Shown: positions 16,627-23,905 of the stretch, piece by piece
Numbering within the stretch: position 1 is the stretch's first letter
Layout of the letters: each line of letters opens with the position of its first letter
From: Fuerstiella sp.
GTDB lineage: Bacteria > Planctomycetota > Planctomycetia > Planctomycetales > Planctomycetaceae
Direction of reading: 5' to 3'
Assembly (NCBI GenBank): GCA_022843805.1
Contig: JALHMY010000096.1
Span: 1,285 to 37,535, forward strand
Length of the DNA: 36,251 nt
The notes under the pieces: generated by a model
What the model was told of the DNA's origin: nothing
Database searches by the model: none
Seen by the model: the letters and a program-made list of their open reading frames with translations, nothing else
Position numbers and translations under genes: made by a program

Positions 16627-18030
16627 TCAGGACTGAATATCCTTGTCGTGGCTGTGATCGTGACTGTGGTCGTGGCTGTGGTCGTGGCTGTGGTCATGGC
16701 TGTGGTCATGGCTGTGGTCATGGCTGTGGTCATGGCTGTGGTCGTGGCTGTGGTCGTGGCTGTGGTCGTGGCTGTGATCATGGCTGTGATCATGGCTGTG
16801 ATCGTGGCTGTGATCGTGGCTGGTGTGCACGATCTTGTCGGTCGCAAGTTTCTCCGAAAGTGACTCTTCGGAAAAGGCCACTTCTGCAGCTCGGTACACA
16901 TCTCGCAAGGGAATGCCGTGGCTTTGGGCAATTTGAGCACAATCGGCGAACTCTGGCGCGAAGGTGATGGCGACTCCTGCACCCCACGCCATTTTCCCCT
17001 GAACTTCTCCCCAGGGCGTTTTCACGGTTTTTTGCTGGCGAAGTCGAGTACTTCGTTCAATATTCATCCGCCGAATACCGAGCGTCGCGGTTTCGGAGTA
17101 CATGATTTTTTCGAACTGTTCTACCTGTTCCGGCCGACACAGAACGCTCAAAATGATTCCGGGCCGATTCTTTTTCATCTGGATCGAAGTTGTATAGACG
17201 TCCAGTGCGCCGGCGTTGGTCAGTTGCTGTCGAGCATATCCGATCAGTTCGCCGGAGACATCGTCCAGGTTTGTTTCCAGCAGTACGACTCGTTGTTTAT
17301 CGCTGGCAGGTTCAAGTGAACCGACAAAAAGTCGCAGAATGTTGGCGCGATCCGGCAGAGTCATGGTGCCTGCGCCACATCCGATGTTTTCAATCGTCAT
17401 TGGAGGCAGGCAGCCAAAAGAATCTGCCAGCGTCTTAATGATTGCGGCCCCGGTGGGCGTTGTCAGTTCCGCGCTGACAGGACAATCCGCCAGCGGAATT
17501 CCCTTCAGAATTTCTGCGGTGCCAGGGGTGGGGACCGGACAAATTCCATGATCAATTTTTACGAATCCGTGCCCTGTGGGCACTCGATTGCAGATCAGTC
17601 GGTCCACGCCCAGCAGGTCGAATCCCACGGCAGCCCCGACGATATCAACAATTGAATCAATGGCCCCGACTTCATGAAAATGAACATGTTCGATGGAACT
17701 GCCATGAACGGTTGCTTCAGCCATCGCAACTGTATGAAACATCTGTCGAGCGAGATGCTGCTGCCGATCAGTGAGGCCGGTTGACTGATCAAGAATGCGG
17801 CAAATGTCGGAATAGTTGCGATGAGCATGCTGTTCCGGGTGATCGACCATGACCTGCAGCGCGCGAAAACCGTTTTTGATGACTCGCTCAATTCGAACGG
17901 TCACGTCGGGCAGGTTCAGGGATCGGACCGCACTTCGGATCTTCTCCGAGTCAACTCCGGCGTCAATCAGGGCGGCCAGCGTCATGTCGCCACTGATTCC
18001 GGTTGCGCATTCCAGCCAGGCTACTCGCAT
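16627..18030 (-). CDS. larC: Nickel-pincer cofactor cyclometallase LarC with a histidine-rich tail
   Basis: 467 residues. LarC inserts nickel, in a CTP-dependent reaction, into the pyridinium bis-thiocarboxylate precursor to give the nickel-pincer cofactor of lactate racemase-type enzymes. The N-terminus MRVAWLECATGISGDM (1-16) and the blocks HVHFHEVGAIDSIVDIVGA, ELTTPTGAAI, ETNLDDVSGE and YSETATLGIRR are characteristic. It is one continuous frame, unlike the Lactobacillus gene, which needs a programmed frameshift. Residues about 404-462 form a tail of 15 SHD units (14 complete SHDH), a probable nickel-storage or -binding segment. No larA, larB or larE is in the window, so the cofactor's client enzyme lies elsewhere. 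Confidence 0.93.
   Translation of the reverse strand: MRVAWLECATGISGDMTLAALIDAGVDSEKIRSAVRSLNLPDVTVRIERVIKNGFRALQVMVDHPEQHAHRNYSDICRILDQSTGLTDRQQHLARQMFHTVAMAEATVHGSSIEHVHFHEVGAIDSIVDIVGAAVGFDLLGVDRLICNRVPTGHGFVKIDHGICPVPTPGTAEILKGIPLADCPVSAELTTPTGAAIIKTLADSFGCLPPMTIENIGCGAGTMTLPDRANILRLFVGSLEPASDKQRVVLLETNLDDVSGELIGYARQQLTNAGALDVYTTSIQMKKNRPGIILSVLCRPEQVEQFEKIMYSETATLGIRRMNIERSTRLRQQKTVKTPWGEVQGKMAWGAGVAITFAPEFADCAQIAQSHGIPLRDVYRAAEVAFSEESLSEKLATDKIVHTSHDHSHDHSHDHSHDHSHDHSHDHSHDHSHDHSHDHSHDHSHDHSHDHSHDHSHDHSHDKDIQS
16645..16821 (-). repeat. 12-bp minisatellite encoding the (SHDH)n tail of LarC
   Basis: About 14.75 units of a 12-base repeat lie in frame with larC. Synonymous differences at the Asp and His codons fall in blocks: reading along the plus strand from 16669 there are two gtcgtgg units, four gtcatgg, three gtcgtgg, two atcatgg and two atcgtgg. 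That pattern points to segmental duplication of sub-blocks, as expected from slippage or unequal recombination. A unit change of any number keeps the frame. Confidence 0.95.
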
Positions 18031-18349
18031 TATTACTTCTCCTCAGCGTTTTTTGAAATTCGGTGCTTAACGGAGAAGCATCCGGGTGATGCTGAACGAA
18101 TCGCTGGCTGAAGCCAACGCTACCACACCGCTACTTTGGAAATTAATCTCTGCGAAACCCATGTGAAGACTTGTTCGCAGAGTTGGCTCTGGTGCTCCGT
18201 CAGGACAAAAAATCGGGATGGAGGTTGTGGATCCTGCTAAAGATCCCCTGGCTGCCGGACCTTTAGCAAGGTCCACTACCCGAATTTCAAAGCTTGATAA
18301 AGCACTAGCCGCCCGTGTTTCCCGGAATTCCACCATCGCGGCGTGCCAG
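18031..18349. other. Intergenic region between larC and the SPLDKIRA-motif gene
   Basis: About 320 bases without a supported gene. It holds the imperfect hairpin at 18227-18276 (listed separately) and should contain the larC promoter near its left end; no strong promoter motif is visible. Confidence 0.5.
18227..18276. repeat. Imperfect 19-bp inverted repeat (hairpin element)
   Basis: The arms at 18227-18245 and 18258-18276 pair at 16 of 19 positions, with the three differences compatible with G-T pairing, around a 12-base loop. The shared core is tgctaaag/ctttagca. No T-run follows on either strand. It lies about 75 bases past the stop of the upstream minus-strand gene, so it may be a 3' hairpin or a dispersed repeat. 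Confidence 0.65.
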
Positions 18350-18970
18350 TTAACCGTCCTGCTTCTTCACTGCACCCATCGCCCGGATCTGATCAAGTGG
18401 AGAACCTGTGGGTGCCGGTGCAGGAGTTGGGGGCGCCTTGGGTTTGGCGGCAGCTTCCGGAGCCGGGGCCTCCGCAGCTGGTTCTACGGCCGGTTTTGCA
18501 GCCGCTGCTCGAATCTTATCCATTGGAGATCCGCCGGAAGCAGCTCCAGCAGCAGCGGCTGGTTTGGCTCCCCCTGCGGCTGCGCGAATCTTGTCGAGCG
18601 GCGAGCCAGCTGCAGGGGCTGGTGCGGCCCCGGAACCGGCGGCCCGAATTTTATCCAGAGGAGATCCTCCGGCTGCTGGTTTAGCCACCGGCTTTGCCGC
18701 AGCTGCAGCCGGTTTGGCTTTTTCGGCATGAGCTTCCGGTTGCTTCTTTGGTCGAGGCGAATCGACAACCGTTAAGAAATTGGGATCAATGTCGTACCAT
18801 CCAATGTCGACCGGACCGTCGAATTCGACAAGAGCCCGGCAATTCATATTGACGGTCCTGACTTTGCCAGTCAGGTTCGCAAACCGGCGCAGTTCGGGCG
18901 TGCCTTCTGCAACAACGACCCACTTGTCTGTCAGTTCGCGCTTCAGTCGTTCTGCTCGTTCAATAGACAT
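18350..18970 (-). CDS. SH3-like protein with four SPLDKIRA motifs in an Ala/Pro-rich tail
   Basis: 206 residues; I do not recognise a named family. Residues 1-72 look like a small folded beta domain (KWVVVAEGTPELRRF, TGKVRTVNMNCRALVEF, DIGWYDIDP), possibly SH3-like. Residues 73-206 are disordered, Ala/Pro/Lys-rich, and carry a nine-residue motif GSP(L/M)D(K/Q)IRA four times: 102-110, 122-130, 147-155 and 189-197. The conservation of these islands inside low-complexity spacers suggests short binding motifs that recruit several copies of a partner. No signal peptide or membrane helix is seen, so it is cytosolic. The ATG is clear. It lies 320 bases upstream of larC on the same strand. Function unknown; a scaffold or adaptor is an inference. 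Confidence 0.8.
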   Translation of the reverse strand: MSIERAERLKRELTDKWVVVAEGTPELRRFANLTGKVRTVNMNCRALVEFDGPVDIGWYDIDPNFLTVVDSPRPKKQPEAHAEKAKPAAAAAKPVAKPAAGGSPLDKIRAAGSGAAPAPAAGSPLDKIRAAAGGAKPAAAAGAASGGSPMDKIRAAAAKPAVEPAAEAPAPEAAAKPKAPPTPAPAPTGSPLDQIRAMGAVKKQDG

Positions 18971-19273
18971 CGTTGTCCGACGTTCCTGCTGATGAAGCTG
19001 TCAATTCAAAAATGACCTGGCCGGCGGCAAAGACATCTGTTCCGGGTCGGTCTACATATCTTTCGACACCAGTTCATTTTGGTTCAAGGTGCTGTCATAT
19101 GCAAGTGGAGGACACCTGTGAGACATGACCGTCCAAAAAGCGGGAGTTCCGGGATCGATTCCGTTGCAGGATCTGGTTTTTTCGATTTCCGACAGCAGGC
19201 AGCTCGCGATGAATTGCAGAGCTGCACAGGCTGGGATAGATTCGAAAAAGGCAGGCCCGGGCGGGACGAAGAC

Positions 19274-19387
19274 CAATGGCGTGGACTTAAGCGTCGTGCG
19301 GGCTTCCATAGTCGTTTTTCGCTCCGCGAAAACACGCGAAAACGCTACTTTCGCGGAGCGAAAGGCGACACTAAGTCCACGCCATTG
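19274..19387. repeat. 114-bp palindromic MITE-like element, copy 2 (inverted)
   Basis: Same length and, read on the minus strand, the same sequence as 4475-4588, with about 15 differences. The outer inverted repeat is perfect over 17 bases here (19273-19289 with 19372-19388). Inside it, a second inverted repeat pairs about 19311-19331 with 19348-19369 (ctttcgcggagcgaaag core). No transposase is encoded, so any movement would depend on a transposase elsewhere. Confidence 0.8.
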
Positions 19388-19415
19388 GGGACAAAGACTG
19401 AATAAAGTCACGTCG

Positions 19416-19438
19416 ACGGCTGTCGTGGCAGCCGTTTT
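19416..19438 (+). terminator. Terminator-like hairpin in the pyrB leader (possible attenuator)
   Basis: acggctg (19416-19422) pairs perfectly with cagccgt (19429-19435) around tcgtgg, and the stem runs into TTTT (19435-19438). It ends 47 bases before the pyrB ATG. No plus-strand gene precedes it, so either it ends a short leader transcript (attenuation) or the pairing is incidental. No alternative antiterminator pairing was established. Confidence 0.4.
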
Positions 19439-19485
19439 GGACCGATCCGGGGTCACGTTGAGCAGGATTTATTCTCGGGGATTCT

Positions 19486-20472
19486 ATGCAGCTGTCAGAC
19501 ATTCTGATTGAAGGACCATGGGGCGAACGGCATCTGCTGGGCCTTGAAAAGCTATCGGCCGGTCAAATTGAGACGGTTCTGAATCTGGCTGAGCATCTTG
19601 ATCGGGTGACCGAAGGAGGAACGCGAAAACTGGACGTCCTGCGAGGTTTGGTCGTTGCCAATTTGTTCTTTGAGAACTCCACTCGGACGAAGACCAGCTT
19701 CAGTCTGGCAGCTCGTCGCCTGGGCGCTGATACGGTGGATTTCACAGCGAGTTCCAGCAGTCTATCAAAGGGTGAGACCTTTATTGATACGGCGCTGACC
19801 ATTGAGGCGATGGGAGTGCATCTTGTTGTCTGTCGGCATCGTACCCCTGGCACTCCGCATTTGCTGGCCAGACATCTGAAGTCCGGTGTGCTCAATGCCG
19901 GTGATGGAACCCATGAACATCCAACTCAGGGATTGCTGGATATCCTGACGATCCGCCGAAGGTTTGGGCATATTCATGGGCTGACGGTGGCGCTTGTTGG
20001 TGACATTAGGCACAGTCGGGTCGCTCGATCAAACATACATGGCCTGCTGAAGCTGGGGGCGAGAGTGATTGTGTGCGGTCCTTCAACTCTGGTGCCGCAG
20101 GAGATTTCAAAGCTTGGCGTGGAAGTCGCCTGTAATCTCGACAAAATTCTGCCGGAGGTGGACTGTGTGAATTTGCTGCGAGTTCAGTTTGAACGTCAGC
20201 GGGGTGCGTTTTTTCCATCCATTGCGGAGTACGCTCACTTCTTTGGCATGAATGGTCAGCGAATCCGCCGGGCGAAGGATCATCTGCTGGTACTTGCTCC
20301 TGGACCGATCAATCGGGGTGTGGAGCTGACACCGGAAGTTGCTGACGGACCTCATTCGGCCATTCTGAATCAGGTATCGAATGGCCTTCTGGTTCGCATG
20401 GCGTGCCTCTCCCTGCTGGCGAAAGAGGCGGGAATTCAGGCACCGGTTGCCGCAGCAGGAGGAGCAGTGTAA
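19486..20472 (+). CDS. pyrB: Aspartate carbamoyltransferase catalytic subunit
   Basis: 328 residues. It condenses carbamoyl phosphate with aspartate, the committed step of pyrimidine synthesis. The carbamoyl-phosphate loop is FENSTRTKTSF (62-72), with Ser65, Thr66, Arg67 and Thr68. The lysine loop is SSLSKGET (Lys95), and HPTQ is at 145-148. An aspartate-binding block with LLRVQFERQR follows. The ATG at 19486 is clear. The stop overlaps the next start (TAATG), and AGGAGG lies within the end of pyrB to serve the next gene, so the two are translationally linked. No pyrI is present. The pyrB-pyrC' arrangement resembles the dodecameric enzymes of Pseudomonas. Confidence 0.95.
   Translation: MQLSDILIEGPWGERHLLGLEKLSAGQIETVLNLAEHLDRVTEGGTRKLDVLRGLVVANLFFENSTRTKTSFSLAARRLGADTVDFTASSSSLSKGETFIDTALTIEAMGVHLVVCRHRTPGTPHLLARHLKSGVLNAGDGTHEHPTQGLLDILTIRRRFGHIHGLTVALVGDIRHSRVARSNIHGLLKLGARVIVCGPSTLVPQEISKLGVEVACNLDKILPEVDCVNLLRVQFERQRGAFFPSIAEYAHFFGMNGQRIRRAKDHLLVLAPGPINRGVELTPEVADGPHSAILNQVSNGLLVRMACLSLLAKEAGIQAPVAAAGGAV
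20457..20462 (+). promoter_or_regulatory. Shine-Dalgarno site for the pyrC-like gene inside pyrB
   Basis: AGGAGG lies nine bases before the ATG at 20472 and inside the last codons of pyrB. It selects that start over an in-frame CTG/ATG-less extension reaching back to 20403. Confidence 0.75.
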
Positions 20473-21806
20473 TGAATTCGGTACTTATACGAGGCGGGAG
20501 GGTCATTGATCCGGCAAACGGCCTCGACGGGATTTATGATGTGCTTTCCGTCGGTGGTATCATCCGTTCGATTGAGCATCACATTTCGGCGGATGGAATC
20601 GAGGGACTGCAGATTCTGGAAGCTTCGGGTCTGATCGTGGCGCCCGGTTTTATTGATACTCATGTCTCGCTGCGTGAGCCGGGTTGTGAGGAAGACGAGT
20701 GTGCTGCCACGGGAACTGCGGCCGCTCTGGCCGGCGGATTTACCACTATTGCGGCCATGTCGGATTCGGATCCGGTGGTTGACAATCGTTCGTCCGCAGA
20801 ATTCATTCGACTGCAGGCGGAACGTGCCGGCAATTGCCGCGTCTTTCCGCTCGGAGCAGTCACCAAGGGCAGCCATGGGCAGGAACTTGCGGAAATCGGC
20901 CAGCTGGTAGATGGCGGAGCGGTTGGTTTTTCTGACGCAAAACGCCCGGTGGCAAATTCTGAAGTGATGCGGCGTGCGCTCGAATACACCAAAATGTTTG
21001 ATCGGCCGATTCTGCATTTTGCTATGGTTCCGGAACTTGCGGACGGCGGAGTGATGCACGAAGGCTTCGTGTCAACCCGGCTGGGGCTTCGCGGAATACC
21101 GGCAGCCGCGCAGGATATTATGACGGATCGGGACATTGCACTCGCCCAGCTCACCGGCGGCCGTCTGCATTTGATGTGCGTGACAACTCGCGATGCGGTC
21201 GATCGAATTCGTATCGCTCAGTCCCGCGGGATCGCGCTGACGGCAGATGTGACGCCCCATCATCTGCTGCTGACTGACGACGTGATGGAAACGTTCGACA
21301 CACTTTATCGGTGTAATCCTCCGCTGCGTTCGCAGTCGCATATTGATTCGCTGATTGACGGTCTGAAAGATGGGACCATTGCAGCAATCTCAGCAGATCA
21401 TCAGCCGCTCGCCATTGAGAAGAAAGCGGTGGAGCTGGATGTGGCACCTCCGGGAATCTGCGGTCTGGAAACATTGCTGCCGATCTGTATTCAGGCACTC
21501 ATTGCTCCGGGGCATCTGACGTGGTCACAGCTGATTGCCCGACTGACGTGCGGACCTGCGGGAATCCTGGGCCTTCCGCATGGTACGTTATCCCCGGGAG
21601 CTGCTGCAGACATTGTGCTGATCGATCCCTCGCTTAACTGGACCGTCCGGGCATCTGAGTTTCGCTCGCGAAGCCGAAATACTCCGTTCGACGGACGGAT
21701 GGTCACGGGACGAGTTGTCAAAACGCTGGTGGACGGCGAGCTGCGGTATTCACTTGCTATCTCTGATCAGAAAACTTCAACTAAGCTGGATTCTCATGCC
21801 AATTGA
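20472..21806 (+). CDS. pyrC: Dihydroorotase-like protein lacking metal ligands (PyrC'-type)
   Basis: 444 residues with the fold of type I dihydroorotase: DTHVSLREPG (62-71), TADVTPHHLLL, NPPLR (282-286) and PPGICGLET (327-334). Active-site residues are missing. The HxH metal pair is His64-x-Ser66. The usual MPN is MSD (96-98). The second histidine of HixHvS is Cys236. DHAPH reads DHQPL (309-313). His182 and Asp309 remain. Such losses are known from Pseudomonas PyrC', an inactive dihydroorotase that is needed to assemble the PyrB enzyme, so this is probably a structural partner of PyrB (inference) and an active dihydroorotase should exist elsewhere. It overlaps pyrB by one base and the SET gene by eleven. 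Confidence 0.85.
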   Translation: MNSVLIRGGRVIDPANGLDGIYDVLSVGGIIRSIEHHISADGIEGLQILEASGLIVAPGFIDTHVSLREPGCEEDECAATGTAAALAGGFTTIAAMSDSDPVVDNRSSAEFIRLQAERAGNCRVFPLGAVTKGSHGQELAEIGQLVDGGAVGFSDAKRPVANSEVMRRALEYTKMFDRPILHFAMVPELADGGVMHEGFVSTRLGLRGIPAAAQDIMTDRDIALAQLTGGRLHLMCVTTRDAVDRIRIAQSRGIALTADVTPHHLLLTDDVMETFDTLYRCNPPLRSQSHIDSLIDGLKDGTIAAISADHQPLAIEKKAVELDVAPPGICGLETLLPICIQALIAPGHLTWSQLIARLTCGPAGILGLPHGTLSPGAAADIVLIDPSLNWTVRASEFRSRSRNTPFDGRMVTGRVVKTLVDGELRYSLAISDQKTSTKLDSHAN

Positions 21807-22311
21807 ACAGACGTCGTTGATTGAAATTCGATGGACAGCCACCAAAGGCCGAGGAGTGTTCGCCAGGGAATTCATTCCTGCCGGAACAGTGTTTGAACGG
21901 GCACCGGTGCTCGTCATGCCAGCCGGGGAGGTCCTCGGTACAGAGGATGATACCGTTTTGTCTCACTACCTGTTTGAGTGGGGCAAGGGTACAGTTGCGC
22001 TCGCACTGGGATACGGGTCTCTATACAATCACTCCTATTCCCCAAATGCCCGCTATGAGGACGAAGGCCGACAGGTGAAACTGTATATTGCAGTCCGCGA
22101 TATTCAGGCGGGGGAGGAAGTCACGATTAACTATAACGGAAGTGCCGAGGCCAGTGATCCTGTCTGGTTCGATGTGGTTGAGAACAGCGAACAGAATCAG
22201 AAATCGTCTAAATCGTCTGCCACGAAAAAGAAAGGCCGAGCTGTCACGGCCGGAAGTCGTTCTTCCTCGAAGAAGAAAAGCCACGGACCTGTAAAGTCGC
22301 GAACTCGATAA
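21796..22311 (+). CDS. SET-domain protein (putative lysine methyltransferase)
   Basis: 171 residues. The SET domain spans about 8-125: KGRGVFAREFIPAGTVFE, then the cofactor/active-site motif NHSYSPNA, and GEEVTINYN near the C-terminal end of the domain, the pseudoknot elements of SAM-dependent lysine methyltransferases. A Ser/Lys/Arg-rich basic tail (about 135-171) follows and could bind nucleic acid or be a substrate. There is no post-SET cysteine cluster. The ATG at 21796 sits inside the end of the pyrC-like gene (11-base overlap), so translation is linked to the pyrimidine genes. The target is unknown; proximity to pyrB and the pyrC-like gene may be fortuitous. Confidence 0.85.
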   Translation: MPIEQTSLIEIRWTATKGRGVFAREFIPAGTVFERAPVLVMPAGEVLGTEDDTVLSHYLFEWGKGTVALALGYGSLYNHSYSPNARYEDEGRQVKLYIAVRDIQAGEEVTINYNGSAEASDPVWFDVVENSEQNQKSSKSSATKKKGRAVTAGSRSSSKKKSHGPVKSRTR

Positions 22312-22322
22312 GGTTCTGCACG

Positions 22323-22359
22323 AAAAATGAGCTCGACGAAGATCACGGTCGAATCGAGC
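22323..22359 (-). terminator. Possible intrinsic terminator for the HpcH/HpaI aldolase gene (minus strand)
   Basis: gctcga (22331-22336) pairs with tcgagc (22354-22359). On the minus strand the stem is followed by TCATTTTT. The stem is short and the loop long (17 bases), so the call is weak. It lies between convergent genes. Confidence 0.35.
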
Positions 22360-22382
22360 CCATCATTCGTTGTTGAACCGAA

Positions 22383-23147
22383 TCAGCCATTCTTTTGGCC
22401 TCGAATGGCTTTCAGATTTTGCTGCATTCCGGCCACGATTGCTCCGCTGTCGGAACCAAGTGCCAGGAACTGGAATCCCATCTCGCGGTGCAGATCCACG
22501 AGTTCCGGCCGAGACAGAATACCGGCGATGCGACCAGCCTTCCGACATGATTCAACCACAGAACGCAATGCATCATTAAAAGCCGGTGTGGTAAAGTCGC
22601 CTGGCGTATTCATATTCACTGACAAATCCAGCGGACCCACAAACAGCACGTCGATCCCGGGGACCGAGGCAATTTCCGCTGCTGCAGCGACTGCTTCCGG
22701 CGTTTCGATTTGTACAACCGTCAGTGATCGTTCATTGGCTTCCCGGAAGTACGTGTTCCAGTTACGACCGTAATCGGTGGCCCGAATAATTCCCGCCACT
22801 CCGCGATTTCCGAGCGGCGGATATTTCATGGCATCCACTGCTTTTTTCGCCTGTTCGGCCGTGCTGATATAGGGAAACATAATACCGGCAGCACCACTGT
22901 CCATCACGAACTTTACAATGTCCGGATCGACGGATCGAATCCGGACGATGGGAGCGGCGGTGCCTCCGCGTGCAGCCAGAAGCTGGCTTCTCAGATCCGC
23001 AAAGCTTCCGGATCCATGTTCCAGATCGATCAGAAGCCAGTCGAATCCGGTTCCGGCAGAAATTTCGATCGCAGCTGCGGAGCCGAGATTCAAAAATGTT
23101 CCCGCGAGCACTTCACGTTCCAGACGGTTTCGATCGACCCACTGCAT
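22383..23147 (-). CDS. HpcH/HpaI-family class II aldolase
   Basis: 254 residues, a metal-dependent pyruvate aldolase of the HpcH/HpaI/RhmA type. It would cleave or make a 4-hydroxy-2-oxo acid to pyruvate plus an aldehyde, in the cytosol. Motifs: DWLLIDLEHG (36-45) with the catalytic His44, VRIRSVDP with Arg69, the metal-binding glutamate in VQIETPEAV (Glu148) and aspartate in FVGPLDLS (Asp174). Length and motif spacing are typical. The exact substrate (2-keto-3-deoxy-rhamnonate, 4-hydroxy-2-ketoheptanedioate or other) is undecided. The ATG is clear. It follows the phosphoesterase gene by about 75 bases in the same direction... reading order on the minus strand is phosphoesterase to the right, then this gene. 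Confidence 0.9.
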   Translation of the reverse strand: MQWVDRNRLEREVLAGTFLNLGSAAAIEISAGTGFDWLLIDLEHGSGSFADLRSQLLAARGGTAAPIVRIRSVDPDIVKFVMDSGAAGIMFPYISTAEQAKKAVDAMKYPPLGNRGVAGIIRATDYGRNWNTYFREANERSLTVVQIETPEAVAAAAEIASVPGIDVLFVGPLDLSVNMNTPGDFTTPAFNDALRSVVESCRKAGRIAGILSRPELVDLHREMGFQFLALGSDSGAIVAGMQQNLKAIRGQKNG

Positions 23148-23223
23148 TACGAACTCCTGAAGGCTGGTGATGGACTGATGCTTGAAATAGACGGGTAACG
23201 GTGCTGAAATTTGCCGGAGTCAG

Positions 23224-23742
23224 CTATTCGCGAATGAATACACCGGGCGACATTTCGGGCAAAGCGACAATTTCGGCTTCTCGCGTTTCGGTATTCAGGA
23301 TAGCAACCGTCGGCTTGCGAAACATCCATCCGCCGACTTCCCCTGGATTGATAAAGAGCCGTCCGTGCCGATCTTTGGCGATGCTGGGTCGATGAGTATG
23401 AGCAAAGACCACGACATCAGCGTCATCAGTCAGGTTCCGCAGATCCTCCTGCTGATGAGCCATCAGGATGCGAATCCCGTCCTTCGTACGAAAACACATT
23501 GGCGGATAGCCCAGAGTGCCGACGATTTTCATGCCTCCGGAGATTCCGATCTGATTTCCGTCATTGTCTCCAAAGCAGGCAACCACCGGACAAAACAGCT
23601 TGCGCATTGAGGGGACAACGAGCGGCGAAACAAAATCACCCGCAAGCAGCACCGCCCGGCATTGCATGTCGTTAAAAAGGTTGATCGCATGACGCAGGTT
23701 ATCAACGTTGTCATGGATATCCGCCATAATCCCGATGTTCAT
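23224..23742 (-). CDS. YfcE/MJ0936-type metallophosphoesterase
   Basis: 172 residues from the ATG at 23742; an in-frame TTG at 23769 adds nine residues and is less likely. Two-metal phosphoesterase motifs are in order: DIH (Asp8, His10), GDF (Asp36), GDND (58-61, with Asn60 the metal-bridging asparagine), AHQ (His96) and HTH (115-117). Family members hydrolyse phosphodiesters in the cytosol; the natural substrate is usually unknown. It lies about 75 bases upstream of the aldolase gene on the minus strand, so the two may be co-transcribed. Upstream of it are a perfect ten-base hairpin and the 185-bp repeat array. Confidence 0.85.
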   Translation of the reverse strand: MNIGIMADIHDNVDNLRHAINLFNDMQCRAVLLAGDFVSPLVVPSMRKLFCPVVACFGDNDGNQIGISGGMKIVGTLGYPPMCFRTKDGIRILMAHQQEDLRNLTDDADVVVFAHTHRPSIAKDRHGRLFINPGEVGGWMFRKPTVAILNTETREAEIVALPEMSPGVFIRE

Positions 23743-23870
23743 GAGCCGGTGAACCTTTTCCTTCGACAATTTCCAGGACAGTCAGGTTTCTCAATCGCTG
23801 GTTCTGAGCAAAGAGGACCAGCTGCATTCCGGCATTGTAGCAGATTTGGCAGCAAAACATCCGCAGCCTG

Positions 23871-23893
23871 CACCCCCAACTTCGTTGGGGGTG
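23871..23893. repeat. Perfect 10-bp hairpin next to the 185-bp array
   Basis: cacccccaac (23871-23880) and gttgggggtg (23884-23893) are exact complements with a three-base loop ttc. No T-run follows closely. It sits 13 bases before the first 185-bp unit and may belong to the same repeat family. Confidence 0.7.
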
Positions 23894-23905
23894 GTGGTTC
23901 CTAAA

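Larger units (their letters stand above)
18971..19485. other. Intergenic region upstream of pyrB
   Basis: About 515 bases between divergent genes. It contains the second copy of the 114-bp element (19274-19387) and a hairpin with a T-run (19416-19438) just before pyrB. Open frames in 18971-19273 have no credible start or domain, and I call no gene there. Confidence 0.5.

Noticed and set aside
16620..16967. Gly/Cys- and Val/Ala-rich plus-strand frames over the larC tail
   Set aside because: They are produced by the 12-bp minisatellite read on the other strand and in other frames.
18218..18775. A 185-codon plus-strand frame opposite the SPLDKIRA-motif gene
   Set aside because: It is Cys/Ser/Gly-rich because it reads the Ala/Pro repeats on the other strand; the minus-strand gene has a clear start and folded domain.
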